This document shows, in pieces, positions 31,146 through 43,158 of a stretch of DNA of 64,000 bases. Source of the stretch: Amylostereum areolatum. Lineage: Eukaryota > Basidiomycota > Agaricomycetes > Russulales > Stereaceae. Numbering within the stretch: the stretch's first letter is position 1; every line of letters starts with the position of its first letter. The stretch is from contig SAXG01000128.1 of NCBI GenBank assembly GCA_012932865.1, positions 1 to 64,000 on the forward strand. The letters are read 5' to 3'. Below the pieces are notes generated by a model. The model was not told the origin of the DNA, did not search any database, and saw only the letters and a list, made by a program, of their open reading frames with translations. Position numbers and translations under genes: made by a program.

Positions 31146-31203
31146 TGGTATGACAATTTTCGGAGTCCATTTCTGAGAATGGACTCCGGAAATCGTCATA
31201 CCA
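31146..31203. repeat. 26-bp-stem hairpin, copy B
   Basis: TGGTATGACAATTTTCGGAG... paired with ...CTCCGGAAATCGTCATACCA, 6-nt loop, one T.G pair and one mismatch. Occupies the same place as 24180-24238 with compensating base changes in the stem. Confidence 0.85.
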
Positions 31204-31209
31204 TATGCA

Positions 31210-31247
31210 GGGGAGGATGCCATCACGCTAGTGATAGCATCCTCGCC
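31210..31247. repeat. Second hairpin, copy B
   Basis: GAGGATGCCATCAC paired with GTGATAGCATCCTC around a short loop; counterpart of 24245-24292. Confidence 0.75.
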
Positions 31248-31697
31248 CAACCGCGGGAGACGACAACGGGCGGGTGGCGGCGAGGGTAGGTTACAGCGAG
31301 GGTGAGGGCAAGTTACAGCGAGGGCGAGGGTGAGGGCGAGGGCGGATGGCGGCGAGGGCGCGGGTGGATGGCAGCGAGGGGCAGTGCAGAGTGGAAAGGA
31401 GAGGAAGATCGCACCTGCTTGTCCGCTAGCTCTCCAAAAAGGCGTCGTTGGACGCGGGGCAGCGAGGCAAAGGGCAACGGTGGCGGCGGTGCTGGCGATT
31501 GGGAGCGTCGTTGGACGCGTTGAGGAGGGACGGGGGTGGAGGAAAGGAGAGGGAGACAGGGACGAGGTGGAGGTTGGTGATGAGGAAGATGCGACTTCCT
31601 CCTTGGAAGCGCGTTTCAGCAAATCCCGAGACATGCTCCCAAAGAGGAAGTTGCGTCGTTTGCACCAGCTCAACCACCACCACCACCACCACCAGCA
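31248..31697. other. GAGGGCGAGGG-type repeats
   Basis: Purine-rich low-complexity DNA between hairpins, as in copy A. A further stem GATGCGACTTCCTC / GAGGAAGTTGCGTC lies at about 31587-31656. Confidence 0.5.
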
Positions 31698-31744
31698 GAA
31701 ATGACGTAGTTGGTGTGCAGACTGCACACCGACTACGTCATTTC
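31698..31744. repeat. 23-bp near-perfect palindrome
   Basis: GAAATGACGTAGTTGGTGTG... and its complement with a single central base and one T.G pair. Confidence 0.85.
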
Positions 31745-31935
31745 CGCTCTCTGGTCATGTGATGACCATTGGAAAACATGTCACATATTGAATAAAATAA
31801 AATTGGCACGGTCAGCAATTGAACCAGTAACTAGTAGTAACTGACACAGTATCTATACCACCTTTATCTTGCAACTCCATATGAGTGCTCCTGTGTCCTA
31901 GCACAAAACAGCATGAGCGCTTCATCAGCAACTTC

Positions 31936-33469
31936 CAGAGCTCTTCATGAGTACCAAAACCCGTGAGTACCCATTCAAGTACTCGTCAGGCACATCCACG
32001 GGTATCGGCATCCGCGGATACGAGTATCCGTCGCCAAAATACCCGTGAGAGTACGAGTAGGCCATTTCGGACAACGTGTAACCCGTGAAGGTACCCGTTG
32101 AATACCCGTGGCCGGCCGGTGTGCCGGTCCGGGTACTCTGATTGGTTGCCACGTCATCAGACCCGTGGGATACCTGGGTTCTGGTGACTCGTCACCTTTC
32201 TTTTCTTCCTCATCCTCATCCTCATCGTCCGCTGCCGTCGCCACCACCGCCTCCACCACCTCCACCGCCTTCCTCGCCCGCCTTCCTCGCTTTGGCGGCG
32301 GCATCGTCACTCATAGTGACGACACCATCGCCGCTCCTGCCCTCACTCTCGCCCACGCCCACACACCCAATGCACCTCTGTGCCCACCCATCTCTCCCCT
32401 TCGCACACCCTCCTTGCACGCCCTCCACCGCCTCTGCCACCTCCGCCGGCCTACGTGCCCACTCACCCACACGCCGCCCACCCTGCCTCCACGCCCGCCT
32501 TCCTCCCCCCTCAACGTCTGCGCCCGCGCCCGCTCAAGCCATCCGCGCCCGCGCCCGCTCAAGCCATCCGCGCCCGCGCCCGCTCAAGCCATCCGCGCCC
32601 GCACACGCTCAAGCCATCCGCGCCCACGCGCTCAAGCCACCCGTGGCTGCGGCCGCACCCTCGAACCGTCCACGCCTGTGCTCTCAAGCCGTTTGCGCCC
32701 TCAACGACCGCACCCGCACGTCCTCAAGCCGTCCGCGCCCACACCCTCGAGCCCTTCACGCCCGCACCCTCGAGCCCCCCATGCCCAAACCCTCAAGCTC
32801 TCCACGCCCTCAAGCCTTCCACGCCCTCGAGCCACCCACGCCCATGCCCTCGAGCTGCCCGCACCTCGCGTATCCTCGCCACTAACTTCTGTGCACGCCC
32901 GCGCCCTCAAGCTGCGCTCCCGTGCGCCCCCCCTTCTTTCCCCATCCCCCTTCTATCACGCCAATCCGCCGCCTCTGCCACCGCCGCCTCTGCCGCCTCT
33001 GCCCCCTCTGCCGCCTCTGCCGCCTCTGCCCCCTCTGCCGCCGTTGCCTCTGTCGCCGCTGCCCCTGCCACCGCCACCCAGCCGTCGCACGATCGCGCGC
33101 CAGGCACACCCTTCCGAAGCCCCTACATACATAGTGATCACGCGTGTAGTATTTACGATATATTACCTACTTGAATCTATTTCTATGTTGAACTGTATAT
33201 TATGTGAGCCTGAGTAAAAGCAAAAGAAAAGAAAAGAAAAGAGGGTAGATTGAGGATTACCATAAATGGTAAGTAAGATCGTTTGTACCTAAGCTCGGTC
33301 AGCGCAGACGAGTACTCACGATACCCGTATCTGCACGGGTTTCAACATCCACGGATACGAGTATCTGCATGCCTAAAACCCGTGTGGATGCGGGTAGTGG
33401 TCTGGGACGTCACGGGTACCTGTCCCACGGATACGGGTATATCCGCGGATATACTGGTGAAGAGCTCTG
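31936..33469. mobile_element. hAT-like non-autonomous element, 1.5 kb
   Basis: Terminal inverted repeats CAGAGCTCTTCA / TGAAGAGCTCTG and a perfect 8-bp duplication GCAACTTC (31928-31935, 33470-33477), the hAT hallmark. Subterminal regions repeat ACCCGTG/CGGATACGGGTA-like motifs on both sides, probably transposase-binding sites. The interior (32210-33130) is C-rich low-complexity DNA with CGCCCGCTCAAGCCATCCG and GCCGCCTCTGCC repeats; no transposase is encoded. Confidence 0.9.
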
Positions 33470-33639
33470 GCAACTTCACACATTAGGTTGGGGAGTTTCC
33501 ACGGGTTTGATGCCTGGTTGACTTCTTGTGAGGTTCTGCCGAGTTGTCCCATTAAGGAAGTCCTCATGAAACTCGGCAACTTTCCGCGCGCGCGTCGGGA
33601 TTTGCCCAAAGGCTCTGTTAGGCCTGCCCTAAAGACATT

Positions 33640-34265
33640 TGACCATGAGACAGTTCACAGGGCACTTCTGCCGCGCGCACCAGCTCTCACTCTTGTATCC
33701 AACCACCATCACCCTCTTCTGTTGTCCCTCCCACCCCCGTCACCCTCAACGCCCTCAACACCCGTGTCACCCTCAACGCCCTCAACACTGCTGTCATCTG
33801 CGTCAGCCGCGATGCCCCCGTCATCCTTGACACCCCCGTCATACTCGACGCTCCCATCGCCCCCGTCACCCACAATGCCCTTGCCGCCCCCGTTGCCCTC
33901 ACCGCCCCCGTTGCCCTTGCCGCCCCTGTCACCCGCAACACCCCCGCAATGCCCCCATTGCCCGCAACACCCGCGTTGCTCACAATGCCTGTGTTGCCCG
34001 CGTCACCCTCGTCGCCCGTGTCACCCGCAACGCCCTCGCTGCCCGTGTCGCCCCTGTTACCTGCAATGTCCCCGTCACCTGTGTCACCCGCAACGCCCCC
34101 GTCACCCTCGACACCCTCGCTGTTCCGACCACCTTGCCACCCCTCCACCTCCGGCACCCCTTCATCCTCGCCTCGCTCCTGCTGCCCCGCCTCACTCCCG
34201 TCGCCCTGGCTGCCCCACTCTTGCCGTGCCTCATCTTGCCCTTGTTGTCTCACTCTTGCTGCCTG
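33640..34265. repeat. C-rich minisatellite-like DNA
   Basis: Degenerate CCCGTCACCCTCGACGCC-type repeats. The 284-codon plus-strand ORF reads Pro/Ser/Val/Thr repeats and is not credible. Confidence 0.6.
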
Positions 34266-34585
34266 TTGTTGTAGATTACATTAGTTATATTTTGCTATAC
34301 TGTATAGTTGATAATATAAAAAGTGTTATAATGTCCTTATAAATGAGTGATTCTGGTATACAAGCAAAATAATACTAGAAGTACCCTGGGTTAGGTATGT
34401 ATTGTACAGAAGTTTAGTATCAGTTAGCTCTGGTTGAGCCTTGATTTTCCCAACTCCCCCAATAGACCCAGATTTCAGATAAGTTTTGGAGTTTGGCTGT
34501 TTTGGGAGTTTTGTTGGTTGCTCAACTCAGCAACTCATCAAAACAGACCCCAACTCAGTGTGTTATTTTGCTGATGTTGCGCCCT
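34266..34585. other. AT-rich spacer, nothing recognised
   Basis: No gene or repeat supported. Confidence 0.4.
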
Positions 34586-34589
34586 CCCA

Positions 34590-34870
34590 CAGCCAACATA
34601 ACTGTGTGAGCACTTGTGCACTCCCAGACCCCAACACAAATGGGATGAGTGCTTGTATGCTCCAGCACCCAACACAAATAGTGTGAACACTTGCACACTC
34701 CCACACCCTAGCACAAAATGGTGGGAGCGTGCAAGCACTCCCGCACCCAACACAAATGACGTGAGCGCTTGCACGCTCCCGCACCTCAACACAAATGGCG
34801 TGAGCACTTGTGCGCTCACGCACCCTAACAAAAATGGTGTGAGTGCTTGCATGCTCTCTTAATTCAACAT
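34590..34870. repeat. Minisatellite, ~40-bp unit (same family as 27185)
   Basis: About seven units of AACACAAATGGTGTGAGCAC + TTGCACGCTCCC. Confidence 0.8.
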
Positions 34871-35249
34871 AGAAATATATGGATATGTGTACACTCACAC
34901 ATCAGAGGCAAGGGGAAGTGTGGACATTTACATAGTTCCGTATCTTATACCAAGAAATAAATATATGTCTATACGGGGAGACTGTAGATGATGCATTGTA
35001 GAGGGAGAGAAAAGGAGGAACTGTACTGCCATGTACGCAATGGCCCACTCCCCACCAAGTAAAGAACCCAGCAGACATGCACGAGCCACGACAATTTTCA
35101 TTATGTAATCAATTCTGGAGCTCCCAGATGGCGGTTGCCTAGGATGAGTCGTGACAACTTTCATTATGTAATCAACCCGGAGCTCCCGTTTGCTGGTTTC
35201 GGTCCGGTCCCTAGAAGCGCCCGAGAAGGGAAAAAAAACTTGATTTGTA
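34871..35249. other. Spacer with a short tandem duplication
   Basis: TTTCATTATGTAATCAA with its flanks is duplicated (35096-35113, 35158-35175). No gene. Confidence 0.4.
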
Positions 35250-36040
35250 CACATTGCCCTCATGGTACTCCGTCGTATACGGTGAGCAGACACACGGATT
35301 CGCCGGGTGAGCGGACATCGGCCGACACCGCCTAGTGTCACGGATCGCTCCATTTCTCTCTTTGTTTGCAGACCTCGTACACGCAATGCGTCACGGAACA
35401 TGACTTCCTCTTGCATCACATGCTCTGACGACGTCATTGCCCGGACTTCTGAGCGGGGCTCTACCTCCTTATCTATGACATCACTGCTCCAGACTTCCGT
35501 CTTCGGCCCCATGACACCTCCCTTATTGTTTCTTCCCGCTCGCACCACCATCGCACTGTATTGCATCATTGTTCTCACCTGTATATAAGGACAGTGTTTC
35601 CTTTCCCTTTTCCCTAGACTGTCCATCTCGTCATATGGTACTGTAGCTTGCGTTGCACTACCCTAGACCTGGCACTCTCGAATCTAGTTGTTTTCCCTCG
35701 CTCCTCCCATCGTCGTGATTTAGGCAGTTCCTTTGGTCTCATAAACTGTGTTTCTGACACCTAGGTCTTAGACAAGACCCCAGGCAGTGTGGGGTCAGCT
35801 GATGCATGGCCTCTCGGTGAGAGCATCCCACCTCGCTTAGCATCGGCCAACACCTGCAACGTATTGGGTAGGCCCATATGCTGGGGGTAGGGGTGTTCGC
35901 CGTGCCATTGGGGAAAATTTGCCATTTTTTATGATGTATACGGCCAGATTTTGCACTGAAATATCTCACCAAGCATGGGTCCCCGCTCACCGGGCAGGAT
36001 TCCCCGCTCCAGCAGAGGAATTTTTGTCCCTGTGGTAGTG
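35250..36040 (-). repeat. Dispersed repeat, also at 53385-53745
   Basis: Excluding the solo LTR inside it (35336-35759), this stretch matches the reverse complement of 53385-53745, including GTGGGGTCAGCTGATGCAT and ACATCATAAAAA-like segments. No coding capacity seen. Confidence 0.7.
35336..35759 (+). mobile_element. Solo gypsy LTR, plus orientation
   Basis: 424 bp, TGTCACGGATC...GTTTCTGACA, the same family as the LTRs at 6269 and 37795. Perfect 5-bp duplication CCTAG (35331-35335, 35760-35764). TATATAAGG at 35582-35590 and AGACTGTCCA at 35616-35625 keep the 34-nt spacing. Confidence 0.92.
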
Positions 36041-36510
36041 TCCACAAGTCTCCTCGTAGACTTCCCAGGATATGGTTATTACGTACCAACACCTCTTGTT
36101 CCCCTCTGTGTACCTACATTTTGCTCCCCGTTCCCGTTCTCCGCATTTCGGACTTAGCAGCCTCGGCCTCGTATGCGCGCGTCCCACGTGACTCGTCCGA
36201 GCCTCGTGTGGATTGGCGCACGCGTCCTCGTCCGCACTTACTTCTGCATCCCTCACATCCCACTCCCCTCTCCCACAAACCAATATACCAGAATCCTGCA
36301 CCCGCACTCAAGCCACGCCGCGTCCGGCTCGCAACCGCCGTTGACCGCATGTCAAGGCCCGCTCATGCCAGTGGTCGAGTCGGAAGGACGGGTTGGGGCA
36401 TCAAAGGATTTGCTTCTGTCGCCGGTTTCATTCATTCCATAACTGTACGCTTTCTCTCTCGTTTCTTCCCCCCTCTATCACACTCGTCGGCAGCCCTCGC
36501 CATTCTCTTT
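36041..36510. other. No supported gene
   Basis: A 189-codon plus-strand ORF (36121-36690) crosses into the foldback and has no recognisable features. Confidence 0.35.
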
Positions 36511-37100
36511 AAGATAGCGGACACCAGGAACCGGCATGGGTTATGTAAGCAGCCCAACCTCCACCTCCCTCCCGCTACTCCTCTCTGGCATGTTACTCTT
36601 TCCTCTATTGGGGCTCTAGGAAATGTAGATGCATGCAGTATCTTCCGAATGTATTGCCCCTTTCGAAAAAATATTGTGAGAGCACAGTAGACCTTGCAAG
36701 GTTTTTTCCGTATCTAGGTCCCAAATATGTTTTTAATGCTTTCTGAGCCCGGATATGCAATTTTCAGAATTTTGACCCTCAAGATTTGTCCCAAGTGCCC
36801 AGGGTTAGGGTTAGATCACGTGACCGGACTGGCGACTACCCAGCCCCCAAAGTAGGCTCCCTTGCCCATACAGCAGAGCTATTTTGATAATTACTGTTCT
36901 CATATGTATAGAAGGTGTAGATTTATAAAGCTCATATAGTATCACCATCATGGTATGTATCCTCTGCCTCAGAACACCCCTCTTGAACAAGGTTGGGTCA
37001 GCCGGGTCGGGAACCTCCCCAGATTTGGCCAGTCACGTGATCTAAACCCTAGGGTTAGCCGCTTACATAACATGTGCCGGTTCCTAGTGTCCGCTATCTT
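36511..37100. repeat. Foldback (inverted repeat), ~590 bp
   Basis: Outer arms 36511-36550 and 37061-37100 are near-perfect complements (AAGATAGCGGACACCAGGAA...). An inner pair (about 36797-36840 and 37015-37055) also pairs and includes TTAGGGTTA beside ATCACGTGAC. Possibly a MITE; I could not define a target duplication. Confidence 0.65.
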
Positions 37101-37794
37101 ATACTCGAACTTTCTGCATATCTCTCGCTTTCCTCCCCAAATCTCCACCCTGCACCCTATCCTCCGCCTTACCCTCGATTGACATCCCCGACCCAATTGC
37201 CAAGCACGTAGTGCCTTGGGAGCAAGGGGCGCAGACCGCTGTGCTGCGCAATGCCTGACGAGCAAGAGTGGAAACCTCCCTCCGTCTTCTGTCTGGGCCA
37301 CGGAACGGCTCGCACGCGCGGACGACTTGCCAATAGTCTCGATGCCCCTACCTTCGGAGCCTGCGGCCTTGACGAGAGCCAATGGTGTCTCTTCCGTACC
37401 GTACTGTGAACTATTGCGCACCCAATCCCCTCATTCTGAATTGCCTACTTTTACTTCTGTTGATCTCCATGTGACTTTGGCGACCATCTGCACCTCTCCT
37501 TCCATCTCTTTCATTCTTCCTAGGCCCGGACGGTGTACGAGCACACGCACGTCTGATTGGCAGGCTCTCTGTATATCTTCCCAACACCTCGAAGGCGAAA
37601 GATGCTTTTTCTCCCCCCGAACTTTCCCCCTGAAAAGACCAGCCCCGCTTGCCCATCCTCGCTCCCATTTGTCCTCGCACGCGCATCCTCGCCTTACAAA
37701 AACCCCCTAAAAACAGCTTTCTATTCCCCTTTAATCCCCTCCTGATTCGCAGCCCCAAAATGCCCAACGGTCGACTACCGAAAGGCTCCCGAAC
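37101..37794. other. No supported gene
   Basis: Short ORFs only; none recognised. Confidence 0.35.
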
Positions 37795-38218
37795 TGTCAG
37801 AAATGCAGTTTATGAGACCAAGTGAACCACCTAAGTCGCGACGATGGGAGGAGCAGGAGGAAGCAAATGGATTCGAGAGTGTCAGGTCTAGGGTAGTGCA
37901 ACACAGGCTACAGTACCGTACGACAAGATAGACAGTCTGAGAGAAAGGGAAGAGAAACACTGTCCTTATATACAAGTGGGAACAATGGTGCGATGCGATG
38001 TGATAGTGGTGCAAGCAGGGGGAGACAATAGGAAAGGAGTCATGGGGCGGAGGATGGAAGTCTGGAGCAATGATGTCATAGATAAGGGGATGGAGTTCCG
38101 CTCGGAAGTCCGGGCAGTGATGTCGTCAGAGCATGTGATGTGGAGGAAAGTCATATGCCGTGACGCATTGCATGCACGAGGTCTGCAAACAAAGAGAGAA
38201 AAGGAGTGATCCGTGACA
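37795..38218 (-). repeat. 3' LTR of gypsy copy 2
   Basis: 424 bp, closer to the solo LTR at 35336 than to copy 1 (for example AGCAGGAGGAAGCAAATGG). Confidence 0.9.
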
Positions 38219-41200
38219 TCACTCCCCCTTTAAGACGCGCTTTCACCTGGAGCACAATGTCATCTGCAAGGGTGGATGCGAGAAAATCATTGAAGGAGAT
38301 GCCAAGGGAACGTACGGGGCGGGGCACATTTGGATGGTGCTTGTGAAAGGCGTCAATCATATTGGTGACCTTTGAGAGCCAGGAGCGAGGGAGCCAGGTA
38401 TCCTCGGAGTCAGGATAGCCTGCCCACTTGACGAGGTATTGAATGCCTTTCTTGTTGCGGGTCGGCTTCAAATCGATGATGTCTTCAACATTGTATTCTT
38501 CTTTGTCGTCAATGAGGTCGGGTGGCGGTTGTTCATAGTTCGGACCATGTGCCGTCGTCTCCTTGTATGCGGTGAGCAGTGAAGCATGGAAGACTGGGTG
38601 GATTCTCCACGTCTTCGGCAGCTTCAGGCGGTAGTTTACTGGGCTAACAATGTTAATGATCTCGAAGGGTCCAAATTGTTTGGCAGCTAGCTTAGCTTTC
38701 AGCCTCGTCGTCTTCAGGTTTTTTCTAGCCAGACTCTGTCTCTGACAGCGAACTGTGTTGACTCATTGACTGTATTGCCATTGTAGCGCTTCATCAGGTC
38801 TGATGCGAGGGCGAGGCTGGCTTTGATCTCCTGTCGTACTTCTTCAAGTTGACGAAGGCATTCTTCGACTGCAGGGACCTTCGAGGACGGGTTCATGGAA
38901 GGGTACATCTTGGGGAGGAAGCCGTAAAGGACTTCAAAGGGAGCCTTCCCAGTAGCTGCATGGGTGCGAGAGTTGTGAGAAAACTCGAAGAAAGGCAGCC
39001 ACTTTACCCAGCTGTCTTAGCGGTAGTTACAGAACACTTGCAGGAACTGTTTGAGATTCTGGTTCTCATGTTTGGTTTTGGCCGTCCGTCTGTGGGTGGT
39101 ACGCCGTACTGAGGTTGGACTTGATCCCAAGCTTCTCATTGAGCGTGCGCATCACCTGTCCAGCAAATTGGGCTCCTCGGTCCGAGATGATCTTGTCTGC
39201 TAGGCCGTAGTGTCGATACACCTTGTCAAAAAGGATGTTGGCCGTGCCATCACTGGTGATTTTTGTCGTGCATGGGGTGGTAACCACCATCTTGGTGAGG
39301 TGATTGACCACGACATTGATGGCATTATAGCCTTCGCAGTCGGGGAGCTCGACAATGAAGTCGGTGGAGATGACGCCAAATGGTCGATCGGGTACTTCGT
39401 TCGGGATCATGTCAATGTGGGGCCGGCTGCTCTGCATCTTTGTCAATTGGCAGGTTGCGCATCCTGCTACAAAGTCGCGAACAAAGACAGACATGCCAGG
39501 CCACCAGTATTTGGGACTCACAAGTTCGTAGGTTTTAAAACGACCAGGGTGTCCAGCCAGGGGCGATTCATGGTACATTTTGACGATGTTGCGTTGCAAC
39601 TGGTCATCTGCAGGGATATATACCTTTCCTCTGAACAGGACCAGGCCTTCTTCGTAATTCCACTCCTGAAGGTTCTTGACAAGTGTACGCGGTCCATTTT
39701 GTAAGATGGCGTCCAGGGCTTGAACAACCTCGATGTCCTTGGTCTTGCAATCATGAATCCGTCGTCGGAGTTCGACATCACTGAGGGAGGTTACTGCTCC
39801 AGGTCTTGTTGCGTGTACCTGGAAGTACTTGGGGTCGAGCAAGACGCGCTCCTTGTTGTCATTTTCAATACCGTGTTTGTGATCAGGTCGTTGGGACATT
39901 GGGTCTGGGCGGTGGGATACTCCTGGTTTGTGAACGAGCGAAAAGTCAAATCAAGTGAGGAAAAGAGCCCAACGTGCCTGTCAGCGGCTCAGCTTCTGCA
40001 CCATCTTGAAGTGTTCCAGGTTCTTGTGATCTGTCCAGATTTCAACTGTGTCGGGGGCTCCTTCGAGATAGTGGTGCCATGCTTCAAGTGCACGAATGAT
40101 CGCCAGCAGTTCCTTGTTGTAGATGTTGTAGTTCCATTCGGGCTTTGAGAGGGCCTTGGAGAGGTACACCACTGGGTGACAGGGGACGAGGTGAACACAG
40201 CTTTCAGTGCGTCAAATGCCGTCTGGCAGTCTGCCGACCAATTCCACGTGCAGTCCTTCTTCGTCAAGTCAAACAGAGGTCGTGCAATTTTGGAGAAGTC
40301 CTTGATGAAGTGTCGGTAGAAGTTGCCAAACCCAAGGAAGGACTGTACATCCTTGACTGTCTGGGGTGTGGGCCAGTCCTAGATACCAGCTACCTTGACA
40401 GGGTCCATGGCAATCTTGTTGTGCGAGATAATGAGTCCCAGGTATTCAACGGAGTCCTGCTCAAAGACACATTTCTCCGGCTTGAGAAACAGGTCGTTGT
40501 CTAGGCGCTGGAGAACCTGTTGCACTATGGCGCGATGTTCTTCCATGGTTTGAGTGAATACAAGGATGTCATCCATGTAGATGATGACCTTGCCCGAGTT
40601 GATAAGATCCTTGAAAAGCTTGTTCATCATAGTCTGGAACGTCGCGGGGGAGTTCATAAGTCTGAAAAACATCACCGTAGGTTCAAAGAGGCCGCAATTT
40701 GTTTTGAATGCAGCCTTCCACTCGTCGCCTTCCTTGATGCGGACATTGTTGTATCCCCAGCGGACGTCCATCTTGGAGAAGATCTTTGCACCCTTGAGGG
40801 GGTCGATGATCTCTGAGATCAGTGGCAAGGGGTATTCATTCTTGATGGTGCCCTTGTTCAGCTCTCAATAGTCCTGTACGGGTCGCAGCTTTCCATCCTT
40901 CTTTTTGACAAAGAAGAACGGACTCGCCTGCAGTGACTTCGACGGATGGATGCAGCCCTTCTTCAGGTGGTCATCGAGGAAGATATCGAGCTTGATCTGC
41001 TCAGAGGGGGAGAGCGGGTAGATTTTGCATGGCTTGGGTTCAAAGCCGTCCTTCATATTGATGGCATAATCCCATGGTCGTTGGTTGGGTAGCCGTTCAG
41101 AGGTCTTCTTGTCGAACACGGGTGCAAAGTCACGGTACTGAGGGGGAACCAAGTCTTCAAAGGTTTGCGGATGTGCATTTTCCTTTGAGCACTCTGCAAG

Positions 41201-42037
41201 TTCTTGCATTTTGGTGAAGCCTGCGCAGATTGGCACCGCCTCTGGGTTGGGGTCGTCAGTTTCAGGGAGGATCCCAGCGCGGCGTAGGCCATTGATCTCC
41301 CAGTCTCGGAAGACTATAGGTCGTTCATTGTCGTCCTCCGTGAAAAGCCGGGCGGGTAGGGGTGAGCGATAGAATGTGCGGATGCGAACACCTTGGACTC
41401 TGCGCGCGGGATTAACATACGTAGGGATCGGAGCCCAGGAGACATAGGTTGGTTCTGGGAAGGGGTCGTCCGGGACTAGAGGCGCCTTAGGGGCTTCATT
41501 GATTCAAACCTTTCATTGTGGTCGGGTCGATGATAGCTTGCGCGGCTTTGTTGCAAGGTTCGTCACGGTCGGTTTGGAGAGAGTGTAGGAGGGAGGGCAG
41601 CGGAGCATGTCAACGCAATCTTCCTGCCAGTCTATGGTGGGGTTGTGCTCATCGAGCCAGTCTGTTCCAAAGATCATGTCATGGTTACCAATGTTGGTGA
41701 TGAAGAACTCAGCTTCTTCCTCATGATAGGCCTTCGAGTCTTGCGAGTATATCCGGATTTGCTGGGTTGTCGTATCACGTACCCAGCCCATGATGTTCTC
41801 AGTGCCATCCACATTACGCACGGGGAACGGGGTTTCTAGGTTTCTTGTGGTCAGCTTCTTGCGTTCAGCAAAGCTCCAGTTGACGATGATTCCTTCTGCA
41901 CCACTGTCAAGCAGTGCATCTGCGTCAATTTGTCGGCCTGTCGCTCGTCCAATCATCTTGACTTTGAGCGTTATCGAGGGTGTTTGCCTGCTCTTCGTGA
42001 CAGTAGAGAGGTGCACACAATGGATATGATTGCTCAC
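38151..42037 (-). pseudogene. Gypsy copy 2 pol remnant
   Basis: Colinear with copy 1 pol. Retropepsin ('DALLDSGAEG') is in the 42037-41513 piece. RT with '[14 protein letters not shown]' is in 40828-40379. An RNase H piece lies at 40267-39981, integrase at 39899-39066 with the HHCC module and 'SDRGAQFAG', and the chromodomain at 38471-38151. TGA or TAG stands where copy 1 has CGA or CAG (near 40867, 40380, 39951), and TAA where copy 1 has CAA (near 39018). The region coding for 'DASDFATGG' in RNase H is deleted. Confidence 0.92.
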
Positions 42038-42325
42038 ATGAAGTCATAGATGATAGTACAGAAAAGTGATTGTAAGATGCCAACAATATAAGTCCTTTGC
42101 CTCCGCTAGACGACGCGACTGGGGGGTGTTTCAAAAATCCTGCGACTCCAGAATGTCCTTCAACAACGCTACTGCCTGCTCCTTGCCTTCCGCATCCAGA
42201 TCCTTCAGTTAGAGAGTGATCGCTGCGATGGTCTTGGACAGGTCAGGAGCTGCTTTTGCAGTGGGCGGAGCCGTGCTTGCCAGCGGGGGAGGGGCCTTGG
42301 ATCCAGTCTCCACTGCACCCACCCG

Positions 42326-43158
42326 TCACGCGCTCAAGTCGCGGTTAGGGCAGTCGCGGGAGATGTGACCGGCTTGTTGACACATGAAGCACTTGCCTTC
42401 GCACATCATCTTTGCGCGCTCATCATCTGTCAGCTTTGCAGGATGGGTCGAGGTGTTGGTGAAGGCGCCAACTCGGCGCAACGAGGAGTTGTTGGCAGAA
42501 CCATTCGAGGTGAGCGCGACAGCCCCTTGGACTGACTGCTCTTCCTCTCCAGGTTCTCTTTGAGCCATTGGTGGTTGATGCGGCAGGTGCGCTCCTTCCA
42601 CTCCGCCAAGTTGGTGGGGAACGGGTACAAACGGGCTACCTGCTTGCCAAGATCTTGCTGTAGTCCTTTCTTGAAGAAGTGGACCAGTGCTTCTTCGTCA
42701 TATTCTGACATGGTCGCCAGCAGCTCAAACTCGGTGATGAAGTCAGTGACGTCCCGCGTGGTCATCGTGAGCTCGTTGATCTTACGCTGGGCCTCCATCT
42801 TCAGTTTGATGGGTACGAAATCTCGACCAAACCTATCTGAAAGCTCCTTGTAGGTGCTGTAATGGAGTGTTAGGGGCGTTTCGCCGGACTTCTCGGCTTC
42901 TTCCTTCTTGTCCTCGTCAACAAAGAGCTCCATGCGGCGGTGCGTGGCCCAGGGGTTCGCCGTGTCTCCCTCCATCAGGCTGAGGAGGAGCATTATCTTG
43001 GCATCATCTGTGGCGTAAACATCCTTGTTAACACAAAGGAACATACGGAGCTCTAGGGCAAATCGGAGGGTGTTGCGTCTGTCGCCCTTGAAGGGCTTCG
43101 GCTTGGGGCCAAGCTCGTGCTTGGAGGCAGTCGAGGGTTTGGTTTCTTTGTCAGACAT
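42326..43158 (-). pseudogene. Gypsy copy 2 gag remnant
   Basis: ATG at 43158; 242 codons follow copy 1 Gag, then a one-base deletion near 42530 shifts the frame. The zinc knuckle in the shifted frame, 'CFMCQQAGHISRDC', is complete, unlike that of copy 1. Ends in TGA near 42326. Confidence 0.88.

Noticed and set aside
30405..31727. 440-codon minus-strand ORF
   Set aside because: Low-complexity translation across hairpins and GAGGGCG repeats; no domain.
32108..33217. 369-codon plus-strand ORF
   Set aside because: Ser- and Pro-rich translation of low-complexity DNA inside a hAT-like element; two other frames are also open.
36795..36815. Interstitial telomere (TTAGGG) tract
   Set aside because: Only one or two TTAGGG motifs here, at 22800 and at 30205; too short to infer telomere-derived DNA.
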